64,000 nt of DNA, from positions 62,001 through 126,000 of the forward strand of contig JANOMT010000020.1 of assembly GCA_031420415.1 (NCBI GenBank), in the 5' to 3' direction. Each line of letters begins with the position of its first letter. Position 1 is the first letter of the stretch. This document shows, in pieces, positions 24,713 through 32,869 of the stretch. Origin of the DNA: JANYGA01 sp031420415. Lineage in GTDB: Bacteria; Vulcanimicrobiota; Vulcanimicrobiia; Vulcanimicrobiales; Vulcanimicrobiaceae. The notes beneath the pieces are model-generated. The model worked only from the letters and a program-made list of their open reading frames with translations. It was not told where the DNA came from and did not search any database. The position numbers and the translations under genes were made by a program.

Positions 24713-25834
24713 GTGCATCTCGTGCTTACGGGTGGCGGTACCGGCGGCCACATCTATCCCGCCCTCGCAATCGCCGAAGCGTTCGCAACGGAACCGGCCT
24801 TCGCGCCGTTGATCGTCGATTTCATCGGAACGCGCGGCGGTCTCGAAGCGCGGATCGTGCCCGCGGCGGGATTGCGGTTGCATACGGTGCGCGCCGCACC
24901 CCTCGCTCGCGCGTTACGTCTTTCGCTCGTGCGTACGTTCGCGATCAATGTGCTCGGCGTTTTCGATGCGCTCCGCGTGTTGCATCGTCTCGAACCCGAC
25001 GTCGTGATCGCGACGGGTGGATACGTTTCGCTCCCCGTCGTCGCGGCGATGCGCCTCGTACGTGCGCTCGGGCGTTCGCGCGCGCGCATCGCCGTGCTCG
25101 AACCCAATGCCGCGGCGGGGCTCACGAATCGCCTCGTCGCGCCGCTCGTGGATGAGGTTTGGTACGCGATTCCACCGAGTACTCGTGGCTTGCGCGCGCG
25201 CGAAGCGGTGGTCGGCATCCCGGTGCGTTCGTCGATGCGGCGTGCGATGTCGCAAGCGGAGGCGCGTGCGGCGCTCGGACTCCCTGCGGTGGCGACCGTC
25301 ATCGTCGTGATCGGTGGTAGCCAAGGCGCGCGGTCGATCAACGATGCCGTTGCGGGATACGTCGAGGCCGGCGTCCCGAGTGGCATGCACGTGCTCGTGA
25401 TCGCGGGCGATCGGGACTTCGCGCTCCTCGCGGGGCGCCTTGCGGGGCGAGCGGATGCGACGGTCGTTTCCTATCTCGAAGACCCACGCAGTGCCTATGC
25501 GGCGGCCGACCTCGTCGTGGCGCGCGCCGGCGCATCGACGCTCGGTGAACTCGCGGCGACGGCAACCCCGGCGCTCCTGGTGCCGTATCCCTTCGCAACG
25601 GCCGACCATCAAGGGCATAACGCCCGTGCCTACGCGGCGGGAGGCGGGGCGCGCGTCGTCGCCGATCGCGGCCTCGATGCCCGGCGATTGCGTGCCGAAC
25701 TCACGGCGGCCCTCGAGCCTACGGTGCTCGCGGGAATGCGTGCCGCTGCGCGACGCGCCTCGGCCGTCGATCCGCGAGCGACCATTGTCACACGGGTAAA
25801 GGCGTGGTCGATTTCGAATGCGGACCCAACGTGA
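24713..25834 (+). CDS. murG: UDP-GlcNAc:lipid I N-acetylglucosaminyltransferase
   Basis: MurG adds GlcNAc to lipid I to form lipid II on the inner face of the membrane. The 373-residue GT-B protein has the N-terminal G-loop LTGGGTGGHIYPALAIAEA, ATGGYVSLPVV, then VIGGSQGARSIND and the UDP-binding region ARAGASTLGELAATATPALLVPYP. The start is a GTG 12 bases after the ftsW stop. The stop overlaps the murC start by four bases (GTGA). Confidence 0.94.
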   Translation: MHLVLTGGGTGGHIYPALAIAEAFATEPAFAPLIVDFIGTRGGLEARIVPAAGLRLHTVRAAPLARALRLSLVRTFAINVLGVFDALRVLHRLEPDVVIATGGYVSLPVVAAMRLVRALGRSRARIAVLEPNAAAGLTNRLVAPLVDEVWYAIPPSTRGLRAREAVVGIPVRSSMRRAMSQAEARAALGLPAVATVIVVIGGSQGARSINDAVAGYVEAGVPSGMHVLVIAGDRDFALLAGRLAGRADATVVSYLEDPRSAYAAADLVVARAGASTLGELAATATPALLVPYPFATADHQGHNARAYAAGGGARVVADRGLDARRLRAELTAALEPTVLAGMRAAARRASAVDPRATIVTRVKAWSISNADPT

Positions 25835-27240
25835 GACTACCGTCGGGCGACGCCTGCGACCGCGTTCATTTCGTGGGCATCAGCGGCATCGGCATGTCGG
25901 CGCTCGCGCGCATCTTGATGGCACGCGGCATCGCCGTAAGTGGGTCGTCGGATCGACGGACCGCGCTCACCGACGCGCTCGCCGCCGAGGGAGCGCGCAT
26001 CGCAATCGGCCACGCGGCGGAACACTGCGCGGGCGCGACGTCGGTCGTCATCAGCACGGCGATCGACGAGCACAATCCCGAATTGCTCGCGGCTCACGAA
26101 AGCGGCATCCCGATCCTCCATCGCGGTGCGTTGCTCGCGCAACTCATGGCGCAACGCCGCGGCATCGCGGTTGCGGGGACGCACGGCAAGACGACGACCA
26201 CGGCGATGCTCGCACGCGTGCTCGAAGGCGGCGGCTGCGATCCGACGGTCGTCGTCGGCGGCGAATGCGTCGATACGAGAACCAACGCCCGCGATGGGGC
26301 GGGCGTGTGGTTTTTAAGCGAAGCCGATGAATCGGATCGGTCATTTCTCGGCCTCGATCCCGAAATCGCGATCGTCACGAATATCGAGAACGATCACATC
26401 GAGAGCGACGCCGATCTCCCCGAACTCGTTGCCGCATTCGAAACGTTCGTCGCCCGCGTTCCGGCGATCGGTCGGCTCGTTATCGGAATCGACGAGCCAC
26501 GCGCGGCCGCGCTCGCCCGCATCGCGCACGCGGCTCCGACGACGACGTTTGGATTCGCAGCCGACGCCGATATCCGCGCCGCCCATCCGCATTACGCCGA
26601 TTTCGGGTCGACCTTCGATGTGATCGTGCGCGGCGTGACGGCGGGAACGATCGTTTTGAAAGTGCCGGGCGCGATCAATATCGAAGACGCGCTCGGCGCA
26701 ATCGCCGTCGGCCTCGAATTGCATATCCCAATGGCCACGATCGCGACCGCCCTCGCGGAATATCGCGGCGTGCGACGTCGCTTCGAAATTCTCACGTGCG
26801 GCGACCGCATGACCGTCGTCGACGATTACGCGCATCATCCCACAGCCGTCGAAGCAACGATTGCGGCGGCGCGCGCGAATTTCGACGGGCCCATCGTCGT
26901 CGCGTTTCAGCCGCATCGCTACACGCGCACTCGCTATCTCGGAAACGACTTCGCGCGTGCGCTCCGAGCCGCCGATCGTGTCGTCCTCACCGATATTTAC
27001 GCCGCGTCGGAAGCGCCGATCCCAGGCGTCGATGCCACGACGATCGGCATCCCGCTCGCCGCGCTCGGATGCGACGTCGCCTATGCGAAGGTCGAGGATC
27101 TCGAAACGGAGCTACTCGCACACGTGCCGCACGGCGCGCTCGTGCTGATGCTCGGTGCGGGATCGATTACCGCCGCTGCGGCGCGTCTCGCGCGCGCGAT
27201 CGAGTCGCGCGTCGCGAGTGCGAGTACGAGCGCGCCGTGA
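25831..27240 (+). CDS. murC: UDP-MurNAc:L-alanine ligase
   Basis: MurC adds L-alanine to UDP-MurNAc, the first peptide step. In the 469-residue protein the nucleotide fold opens with VHFVGISGIGMSALARIL. The ATP site is GTHGKTTTTAML. SEADESDRSFL, NIENDHIE and VDDYAHHPTAVEATI follow, all hallmark MurC motifs. GTG 25831 overlaps the murG TGA. Starting at GTG 25804, still open upstream, would add nine residues that overlap murG further. The stop overlaps the murB GTG. Confidence 0.95.
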   Translation: MRLPSGDACDRVHFVGISGIGMSALARILMARGIAVSGSSDRRTALTDALAAEGARIAIGHAAEHCAGATSVVISTAIDEHNPELLAAHESGIPILHRGALLAQLMAQRRGIAVAGTHGKTTTTAMLARVLEGGGCDPTVVVGGECVDTRTNARDGAGVWFLSEADESDRSFLGLDPEIAIVTNIENDHIESDADLPELVAAFETFVARVPAIGRLVIGIDEPRAAALARIAHAAPTTTFGFAADADIRAAHPHYADFGSTFDVIVRGVTAGTIVLKVPGAINIEDALGAIAVGLELHIPMATIATALAEYRGVRRRFEILTCGDRMTVVDDYAHHPTAVEATIAAARANFDGPIVVAFQPHRYTRTRYLGNDFARALRAADRVVLTDIYAASEAPIPGVDATTIGIPLAALGCDVAYAKVEDLETELLAHVPHGALVLMLGAGSITAAAARLARAIESRVASASTSAP

Positions 27241-28184
27241 GTCTTACGGAAAACTCCGCACGCGCGAGCGTCCTCACCGACGACGATCGTACGTTTCTCG
27301 TGCAGACGCTGGGCGCTCGCGCGAGCTTCGATGCGCCGCTCGCGCCCTACACGCATTGGAAGATCGGCGGCCCGGCAGATGCGTTTTGCGTCGTCGAAAC
27401 GAGCGCCGAACTCGCGACGATTCTACGGCTCGCATTCAAGGGTCCCCTACCGTGGTTCGTGCTCGGAAGCGGCTCGAATCTACTCGTCGGCGATGGCGGC
27501 ATTCGCGGAATCGTCATCCGACTCGCGGGTGACTTCGCGCGCATCGACGCACGCGCCGAAGACGACGGCGTGACGATCGTAGCGGGCGCATCGGCTTCGC
27601 TCCCGCTCGTCGTAGCACAAGGCGCGTCGCTCGGAGCGATCGGGATCGATTCGCTCGCCGGAATTCCGGGCAGCGTCGGTGGCAGTCTGCGGATGAACGC
27701 GGGCACGGATCGCGAGTTCGGCGAGTTCGTGCGCGACGTCTCGGTGCAGACGCCCTCCAAGCCCGAGCCTCACGCGGTAACGCCACAATACTTTTACCGC
27801 CACACGACGCTCGCGCGGGATGCCGTGGTGACGCACGCGACGTTGCGCTTCGAAAGCGGCGATCCCGCGACGGTGCGCGACGTGCTCCAAAAACGGCTCG
27901 TTCGGCGCAAGAATTCACAACCGTTGCAGTATCCAAGCGCCGGGTCGTGTTTTCGTAATCCGCCGGGCGATAAGGCGGGCCGATTGATCGAGGCCGCGGG
28001 CTGCAAGGGGATGCGCGAAGGCGGCGCGGAGGTCTCGGAGATGCACGCGAATTTTATCGTCAATCGCGGCGGCGCGACGGCGGCCGAGACGGCGGCCGTG
28101 CTCGCGCGCGTGCGGCGTACGGTCGTCGAGCGTTTCGGCGTGGAACTCGAACTCGAAGTCCACTTCGTCGGAGCTTTCGTATGA
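27237..28184 (+). CDS. murB: UDP-N-acetylenolpyruvoylglucosamine reductase
   Basis: MurB reduces the enolpyruvyl group to form UDP-MurNAc, using FAD and NADPH. The 315-residue protein shows the FAD-binding segments THWKIGGPADAF and VLGSGSNLLVGDGGIRG, then GIPGSVGGSLRMNAG. The catalytic region is YPSAGSCFRNP, where the Ser donates a proton. EVSEMHANFIVN lies near the end. The pattern is that of type IIa/IIb-like MurB without the extra loop of the E. coli enzyme. GTG 27237 overlaps the murC stop. The long upstream open frame lies inside murC. Confidence 0.94.
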   Translation: MSLTENSARASVLTDDDRTFLVQTLGARASFDAPLAPYTHWKIGGPADAFCVVETSAELATILRLAFKGPLPWFVLGSGSNLLVGDGGIRGIVIRLAGDFARIDARAEDDGVTIVAGASASLPLVVAQGASLGAIGIDSLAGIPGSVGGSLRMNAGTDREFGEFVRDVSVQTPSKPEPHAVTPQYFYRHTTLARDAVVTHATLRFESGDPATVRDVLQKRLVRRKNSQPLQYPSAGSCFRNPPGDKAGRLIEAAGCKGMREGGAEVSEMHANFIVNRGGATAAETAAVLARVRRTVVERFGVELELEVHFVGAFV

Positions 28185-29116
28185 AGGCGCTCGTCGCGGT
28201 CGTCATGGGCGGCCCGAGTACCGAACGCGAGGTCTCGATCGCGAGCGGTCGCGGGATCGCAGCCGCACTCGAGCGCCTGGGATACGACGTGCGGACGCTG
28301 GACTTCGACGCGAATTTCGCGCGCGCGATCGTCGACCTCGAACCCGACGTCGTCTTCAACGCTCTTCACGGAGCGGGTGGTGAAGACGGCACGATCCAAG
28401 GCGTTCTCGATTGGCTGCGCGTGCCGTATACGGGAAGCGATCTGCGCTCGTGCGCGATCTCGATGGACAAGCACTTTACCAAAAAACTCCTCTCGGCCGA
28501 AGGCCTGCCGACGCCCGCCTGGGATACGTTCGATTTCGATGGCGGGACGTTGCCGCTCTTGCCCGGATCGCTCAACCTCCCACTCGTCGTCAAGCCGCGT
28601 ACCGAAGGTTCGAGCGTGGGCGTTTCGATCGTCCGCACGCACGAGGAATGGTCGCGTGCGATGCTCGATCTCTCTGCCAATCGCTCGACGATCCTCGCCG
28701 AAGAGTTCGTACCCGGTCGGGAGTTCGGCTGCGGCGTGCTCTTCGGGGCCGCGCTCCCGATCGTCGAAATCGTGCCGCAAAACTCCGATTTTTATGATTA
28801 CGACGCGAAGTATTCGCCGGGCGGAAGCCGCCACGAAACGCCCGCGCACATCGACGACGATCTCGCCCACCGCCTACAGATGCTCGCGCTTTCGACGCAT
28901 CGCATGCTCGGTTTGCGCGACTACTCGCGCACCGATTTCATCGTGATGGCGTCGGGGCGGCCGTTCATCCTGGAGATCAACTCGCTGCCGGGTATGACGC
29001 CGACCAGCCTCTTTCCCGAGGTCTGCGCGGCAGCCGGCATTCCGTTCGACACGCTCGTCGAACGTTTGGTGCGCGCCGCGCTCGACCGGGGTCGCGCGCT
29101 CGTGGATGCGAGCTAA
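28181..29116 (+). CDS. ddl: D-alanine:D-alanine ligase
   Basis: Ddl is an ATP-grasp enzyme that makes the D-Ala-D-Ala dipeptide used by MurF. The 311-residue protein shows VVMGGPSTEREVSIASG, the VFNALHGAGGEDGTIQG loop, YTGSD, VVKPRTEGSSVGV and the metal-binding EINSLPGMTPTS. EYSPG-type loop residues are present as YDAKYSPGG. The Tyr/Ser triad region looks like that of D-Ala-D-Ala rather than D-Ala-D-Lac enzymes. ATG 28181 overlaps the murB stop. Its own last 11 bases overlap the start of the following signalling gene. Confidence 0.95.
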   Translation: MKALVAVVMGGPSTEREVSIASGRGIAAALERLGYDVRTLDFDANFARAIVDLEPDVVFNALHGAGGEDGTIQGVLDWLRVPYTGSDLRSCAISMDKHFTKKLLSAEGLPTPAWDTFDFDGGTLPLLPGSLNLPLVVKPRTEGSSVGVSIVRTHEEWSRAMLDLSANRSTILAEEFVPGREFGCGVLFGAALPIVEIVPQNSDFYDYDAKYSPGGSRHETPAHIDDDLAHRLQMLALSTHRMLGLRDYSRTDFIVMASGRPFILEINSLPGMTPTSLFPEVCAAAGIPFDTLVERLVRAALDRGRALVDAS

Positions 29117-31055
29117 AACCGCCGCTATCGTCATCGGCCTCGGCGTCGCGATCGCGGCGCTCGATGCCGTATTGCCGTCGGCGCATGTGATGTACGCGCA
29201 GGTCGTTCCGCTGGTCTTGCTCGCGCGCGCCTACGGCTTGCGGGCGGCCATTGCGATCGGTATCGGCGTAGCGTTCGCCCTGGCGCTCATCGAACGCCGC
29301 GTGCCCCAAGGTGCCGCGTGGCGAGACGTCGCGATCGAAATACTCGTTCTCGCGACCGTGCTCGTCATCGTCGAACGATACGACGAACTCTTACGTCGCA
29401 CGCATCGTACCGAGTCGCTGCGGGTCGCAGGCGAACACGCCGTTCGGATGCGCGAGATTGCAAGCGAAGGCTCCGCGACGCGCGACCGCGACCTCGCGAC
29501 GATCGCGGAAGCGATCCCACAACTCGTCTGGCGCTCCAGCGCGAAGGGAGCGATCGAATATTACAATGATGCGTGGACCTCGTACACGGGGCTTGCGGAA
29601 AAAGATCTCGCCCGCGATCCGAGCGCATTTTGGGACGTGACCGCGCCGGAGGATGTCTCCGCCGTGCGCGAGCGCTGGGCGGCCGCACTCGAAGCCGGCA
29701 CCACGTACGAGATCGAGTTGCGCTTGCGCCGAGGCGACGGCGCCTATCGCTGGTTCCTCGCGCGTGCCGCTCCGCTCCGCGATTCGGACGGCGCGATCGG
29801 CTGCTGGTTCGGTACGTGCACGGATATCGACGATCACAAGATCCAACAGGCGAATCTCGAGGCGCGTTTTGTCGTCGCCCATCGCGTCTCCGAAGCGTTC
29901 CAACGCGCGTCGTTGCCGGCGCGGCTTCCCGACGTGCCGGGGCTCACGTTCTCGGCGCTCTATCGTGCGGGCAAACGCGAAGCGGCGGTCGGCGGCGATT
30001 GGTATGATGCCTTACGATTACTCGACGGCCGCGTGGTCATCTCGATCGGCGACGTCGCGGGCAGCGGGCTCAGCGCGGCGATCACGATGGTCGCGATGCG
30101 CCAGGCGATGCGTGGCGCCGCACAGATTCATGCAGATCCGATCGCGATTTTGGAAGCGGCGGATCGAACGCTCCGAGAAGACGCCTCCGATCGCATGGTC
30201 ACGGCATTCGTCGGCGTCTTCGATCCCGTAACGCACGTCCTTACCTACGCGCTCGCCGGGCATCCGACGCCGTTCGTCCGGCTTCCGGATGGCAGCGTGA
30301 TCGAACTCTCTGCGCCCGGATTGCCGCTCGGCGTGCGGCGCAAGGGCGATACGGAGGCGCGCGAGATCGTTTTGGCCGCGGGTTCGTTCCTCGCGCTCTA
30401 CACCGACGGGCTCGTCGAATCGACGCACGATTTCATCGAGGGCGAACGCCGTTTGCGCGATGCGGTCGCGCGCGTCGGCGTTCCATCGACGGCACCGGCG
30501 GCCGATCGCCTCGCCGCGCTCGTCCTTCCCAATGGGGCGACCGACGACGTCGCGATCCTCGCACTCGGCCTCGATCGTGACGACGGCGATTCGCGCTTTC
30601 GCAGGTTCGCATTTCGCTCCGACGATCGCGCGGCCGCACACGAGGCGCACGCGTCGATCTCGGCGACGCTCGTTGCGGCGGGAGCGAACGAAGCCCAGCT
30701 CGGCGACGCCGACATGATCTTCTCCGAACTCGTTGGAAACGTGGTCCGCCACGCGCCGGGATCGTGCGAAGTCGTTCTCGATGCCTCGGGCGCGCTGCCG
30801 GTCCTGAGCGTTCTCGATCGCGGACGCGGCTTCTCACACGCGCCGCACCTGCCCGCGGACACGTTTGCCGAGACGGGGCGGGGGCTCTTCATCGTCCGTA
30901 CGCTCGCAGCGGAATTCGGTGCGACGCGGCGCTTCGACGGTGGCAGTCATGCCCGTGCGGTCATCACGATTAACCGCCCGATCAAGCGCCGCAAACCCAC
31001 ACCGCTTCCGCGGTCGCTCGAAACGGCACCGACGAAAACCCAAGCGGGCGCGTGA
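29106..31055 (+). CDS. PAS / PP2C-type phosphatase / GHKL kinase signalling protein
   Basis: This 649-residue protein starts with two to four membrane helices (to about residue 90), followed by a PAS domain at about 130-255 (AIPQLVWRSSAKGAIEYYNDAW). A SpoIIE/RsbU-type PP2C phosphatase spans about 275-490, with metal-site motifs GGDWYDA, IGDVAGSG, YTDGLVE and TDDVAILAL. A C-terminal RsbW-like GHKL kinase domain spans about 500-625, with N box SELVGNVVRH, DRGRGF and ETGRGLFIVR. Both catalytic domains look intact, so the protein carries the opposing halves of a partner-switch in one chain. It is expected to act on an unlinked anti-sigma antagonist. The start overlaps ddl by 11 bases, which ties its expression to the dcw operon. 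Confidence 0.85.
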   Translation: MRAKTAAIVIGLGVAIAALDAVLPSAHVMYAQVVPLVLLARAYGLRAAIAIGIGVAFALALIERRVPQGAAWRDVAIEILVLATVLVIVERYDELLRRTHRTESLRVAGEHAVRMREIASEGSATRDRDLATIAEAIPQLVWRSSAKGAIEYYNDAWTSYTGLAEKDLARDPSAFWDVTAPEDVSAVRERWAAALEAGTTYEIELRLRRGDGAYRWFLARAAPLRDSDGAIGCWFGTCTDIDDHKIQQANLEARFVVAHRVSEAFQRASLPARLPDVPGLTFSALYRAGKREAAVGGDWYDALRLLDGRVVISIGDVAGSGLSAAITMVAMRQAMRGAAQIHADPIAILEAADRTLREDASDRMVTAFVGVFDPVTHVLTYALAGHPTPFVRLPDGSVIELSAPGLPLGVRRKGDTEAREIVLAAGSFLALYTDGLVESTHDFIEGERRLRDAVARVGVPSTAPAADRLAALVLPNGATDDVAILALGLDRDDGDSRFRRFAFRSDDRAAAHEAHASISATLVAAGANEAQLGDADMIFSELVGNVVRHAPGSCEVVLDASGALPVLSVLDRGRGFSHAPHLPADTFAETGRGLFIVRTLAAEFGATRRFDGGSHARAVITINRPIKRRKPTPLPRSLETAPTKTQAGA

Positions 31056-31061
31056 GACTGC

Positions 31062-32279
31062 ATGGAAACCGCACCTAGCTTGGCGAATTCGGGCGCGATG
31101 GGGAGTTCAGGGACGGTCGTCGACCGCGGCCTCGAGGGCGTCATCGTCGGCTCGACCGCTCTGAGCGACGTCGATCGTGCCGCCGGTCGCTTACGCTATC
31201 GCGGGTACGACATCGACGATCTCGCGATGGATGCATCGTTTGAAGAAGTCGTGCATCTCCTGCTCTTCGGCGCGCTTCCGACGACTCACCAACTCGCCGA
31301 TCTCGGCGTCCGTCTCGCGGCCAATCGTGCTCTGTCGCCGGCGATCCTCGCCATGATGCGCGAGATCCCGACGGGCGCTTGGCCGATGGATGTCCTTCGG
31401 ACCGTCGTCTCCGCCCTCGCGCTCTTCGCACCGCATCAAGAGAATGGCGCCCACCTCTCCACGCCGCGCACCGCGATCGGCCTCATCGCGAAAACGCCGA
31501 CGATCGTCGCCGCGTGGGATCGCCTGCGACGCGGGCTCCAACCGATCGACCCGCTTCCGCATCTGGGGCTCGCGGCGAACTTTCTCTACATGCGCACGGG
31601 GCGGATGCCGATCCCCGAAGCGGAGCGCGCGCTTGATGCGTATTTCATTTTGCTCGCCGATCATTCGTATGATGCAGCGACGTTCGCGGCGCGCATGACG
31701 GCGTCGACACGCGCAGATCTCTTCGCCGCCGTAACCTCGGCGCTCGCGACGCTCGAAGGCGATCTGCAGGGCGGCGCACCGGGTCAAGTGATGGAGATGT
31801 TGCTCGCGATCGGCAAACCAGCCGATGCCGCGGCATACGTTGCGGATATCTTGGGGCGTGGCGAACGCATCATGGGCATGGGGCACCGCGAATATCGGGT
31901 TCGCGACCCGCGCGCCAAGCATCTCGACCTGCTCTGCCGCGATCTCTGCGAAGCGACGAACGCCACGTGGCACGCGGTCGCACGCGCGCTCGAAGATGCG
32001 GCATCGGCGGCACTCGCGGGCGTGAAGCCCGGCCGGCCGCTCGCGGCGAATGTGGAATTGTATGCCGCGCCGACCCTGCACGCCCTCGGGATTCCGGCCG
32101 ATGAATTCGCGTGTCTCCTCGCATGTAGTCGCATGGCCGGATGGACGGCGCACGTCTTGGAACAACTCGCCGACAATCGATTGATCTGGCCGCAAGCGAC
32201 CTACGTGGGCCAAGCTCCCGTAGCGTACGTCCAGATCGAACTCCGCGCGGCCGCACCGGAATTGGAACGTAAACGATGA
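31062..32279 (+). CDS. Citrate synthase family protein, lacking one catalytic His
   Basis: This 405-residue protein has a clear citrate-synthase fold: GLEGVIVGSTALSDVD, LRYRGYDIDDLA, DHSYDAATFAARMTAST, MGMGHREYRVRDPRA and the C-terminal RMAGWTAHVLEQ. The second catalytic-region His (His275) is conserved. The HGGA histidine that activates the oxaloacetate carbonyl is replaced by Gln236 (LQGGAPGQV). It may be a divergent citrate or 2-methylcitrate synthase with changed activity, or a non-catalytic paralogue; the sequence cannot decide. A fully conserved citrate synthase lies 600 bases downstream, beyond hisB. Its stop overlaps the hisB start (ATGA). Confidence 0.8.
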   Translation: METAPSLANSGAMGSSGTVVDRGLEGVIVGSTALSDVDRAAGRLRYRGYDIDDLAMDASFEEVVHLLLFGALPTTHQLADLGVRLAANRALSPAILAMMREIPTGAWPMDVLRTVVSALALFAPHQENGAHLSTPRTAIGLIAKTPTIVAAWDRLRRGLQPIDPLPHLGLAANFLYMRTGRMPIPEAERALDAYFILLADHSYDAATFAARMTASTRADLFAAVTSALATLEGDLQGGAPGQVMEMLLAIGKPADAAAYVADILGRGERIMGMGHREYRVRDPRAKHLDLLCRDLCEATNATWHAVARALEDAASAALAGVKPGRPLAANVELYAAPTLHALGIPADEFACLLACSRMAGWTAHVLEQLADNRLIWPQATYVGQAPVAYVQIELRAAAPELERKR

Positions 32280-32866
32280 TCTCGCCCCCGCGTCGCGCCA
32301 CGATCTCGCGCGAAACCAAAGAGACGTCGATCGCACTCGACCTCGATCTCGACGGTGGCCCGTGCGAAATTCGTACGGACGTAAAGTTTCTCGATCACAT
32401 GCTCGACGCGTTTGCGAAGCATTCGGGCTGTGGCCTGATGCTGCGGGCGACGGGCGACGGTATGGATCACCACCACCTCATCGAGGATGTGGGTATCGCG
32501 CTCGGCCAAGCGATCTACACGGCACTGGGCGAGAAACGCGGCATCGCGCGTTTCGGCTCGCTCGCCGTGCCGCTCGACGACGCACTCGTACTCGGGAGCA
32601 TCGATCTCTCGGGCCGCGCATGGCTGAATTTTACCGTGAAATTTACCGTTGAAAATCTCGGCGATCTCAAGACCGAACTCGTCTCGCACTTCTTTCACAG
32701 CGTGAGCGAGAACGGGCGGTTCAACCTCCACCTCGTGCAACTCGCGGGCGCGAATTCCCACCATCTTTGCGAGGCCTCGTTTAAGGCATTCGCGCGCTCG
32801 TTCGCAGCGGCCAAAGCGATCACTGCCGATGTGTCGATTCCCTCGACGAAAGGACTGCTCGCGTAG
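32276..32866 (+). CDS. hisB: Imidazoleglycerol-phosphate dehydratase
   Basis: HisB removes water from imidazole glycerol phosphate in histidine synthesis. The 196-residue single-domain form has RETKETSIALDLDLDG, FLDHMLDAFAKHSG, DHHHLIEDVGIALGQA and the C-terminal NSHHLCEASFKAFARS, which supply the manganese-binding histidines. It lacks the phosphatase domain fused in E. coli. ATG 32276 overlaps the upstream citrate-synthase-like stop, and gltA follows after three bases, so hisB is embedded between two citrate synthase genes. Confidence 0.96.
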   Translation: MISPPRRATISRETKETSIALDLDLDGGPCEIRTDVKFLDHMLDAFAKHSGCGLMLRATGDGMDHHHLIEDVGIALGQAIYTALGEKRGIARFGSLAVPLDDALVLGSIDLSGRAWLNFTVKFTVENLGDLKTELVSHFFHSVSENGRFNLHLVQLAGANSHHLCEASFKAFARSFAAAKAITADVSIPSTKGLLA

Positions 32867-32869
32867 CCG

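Noticed and set aside
27794..28870. 358-codon antisense frame over murB and ddl
   Set aside because: Lies entirely opposite two clear enzymes and shows no motif.
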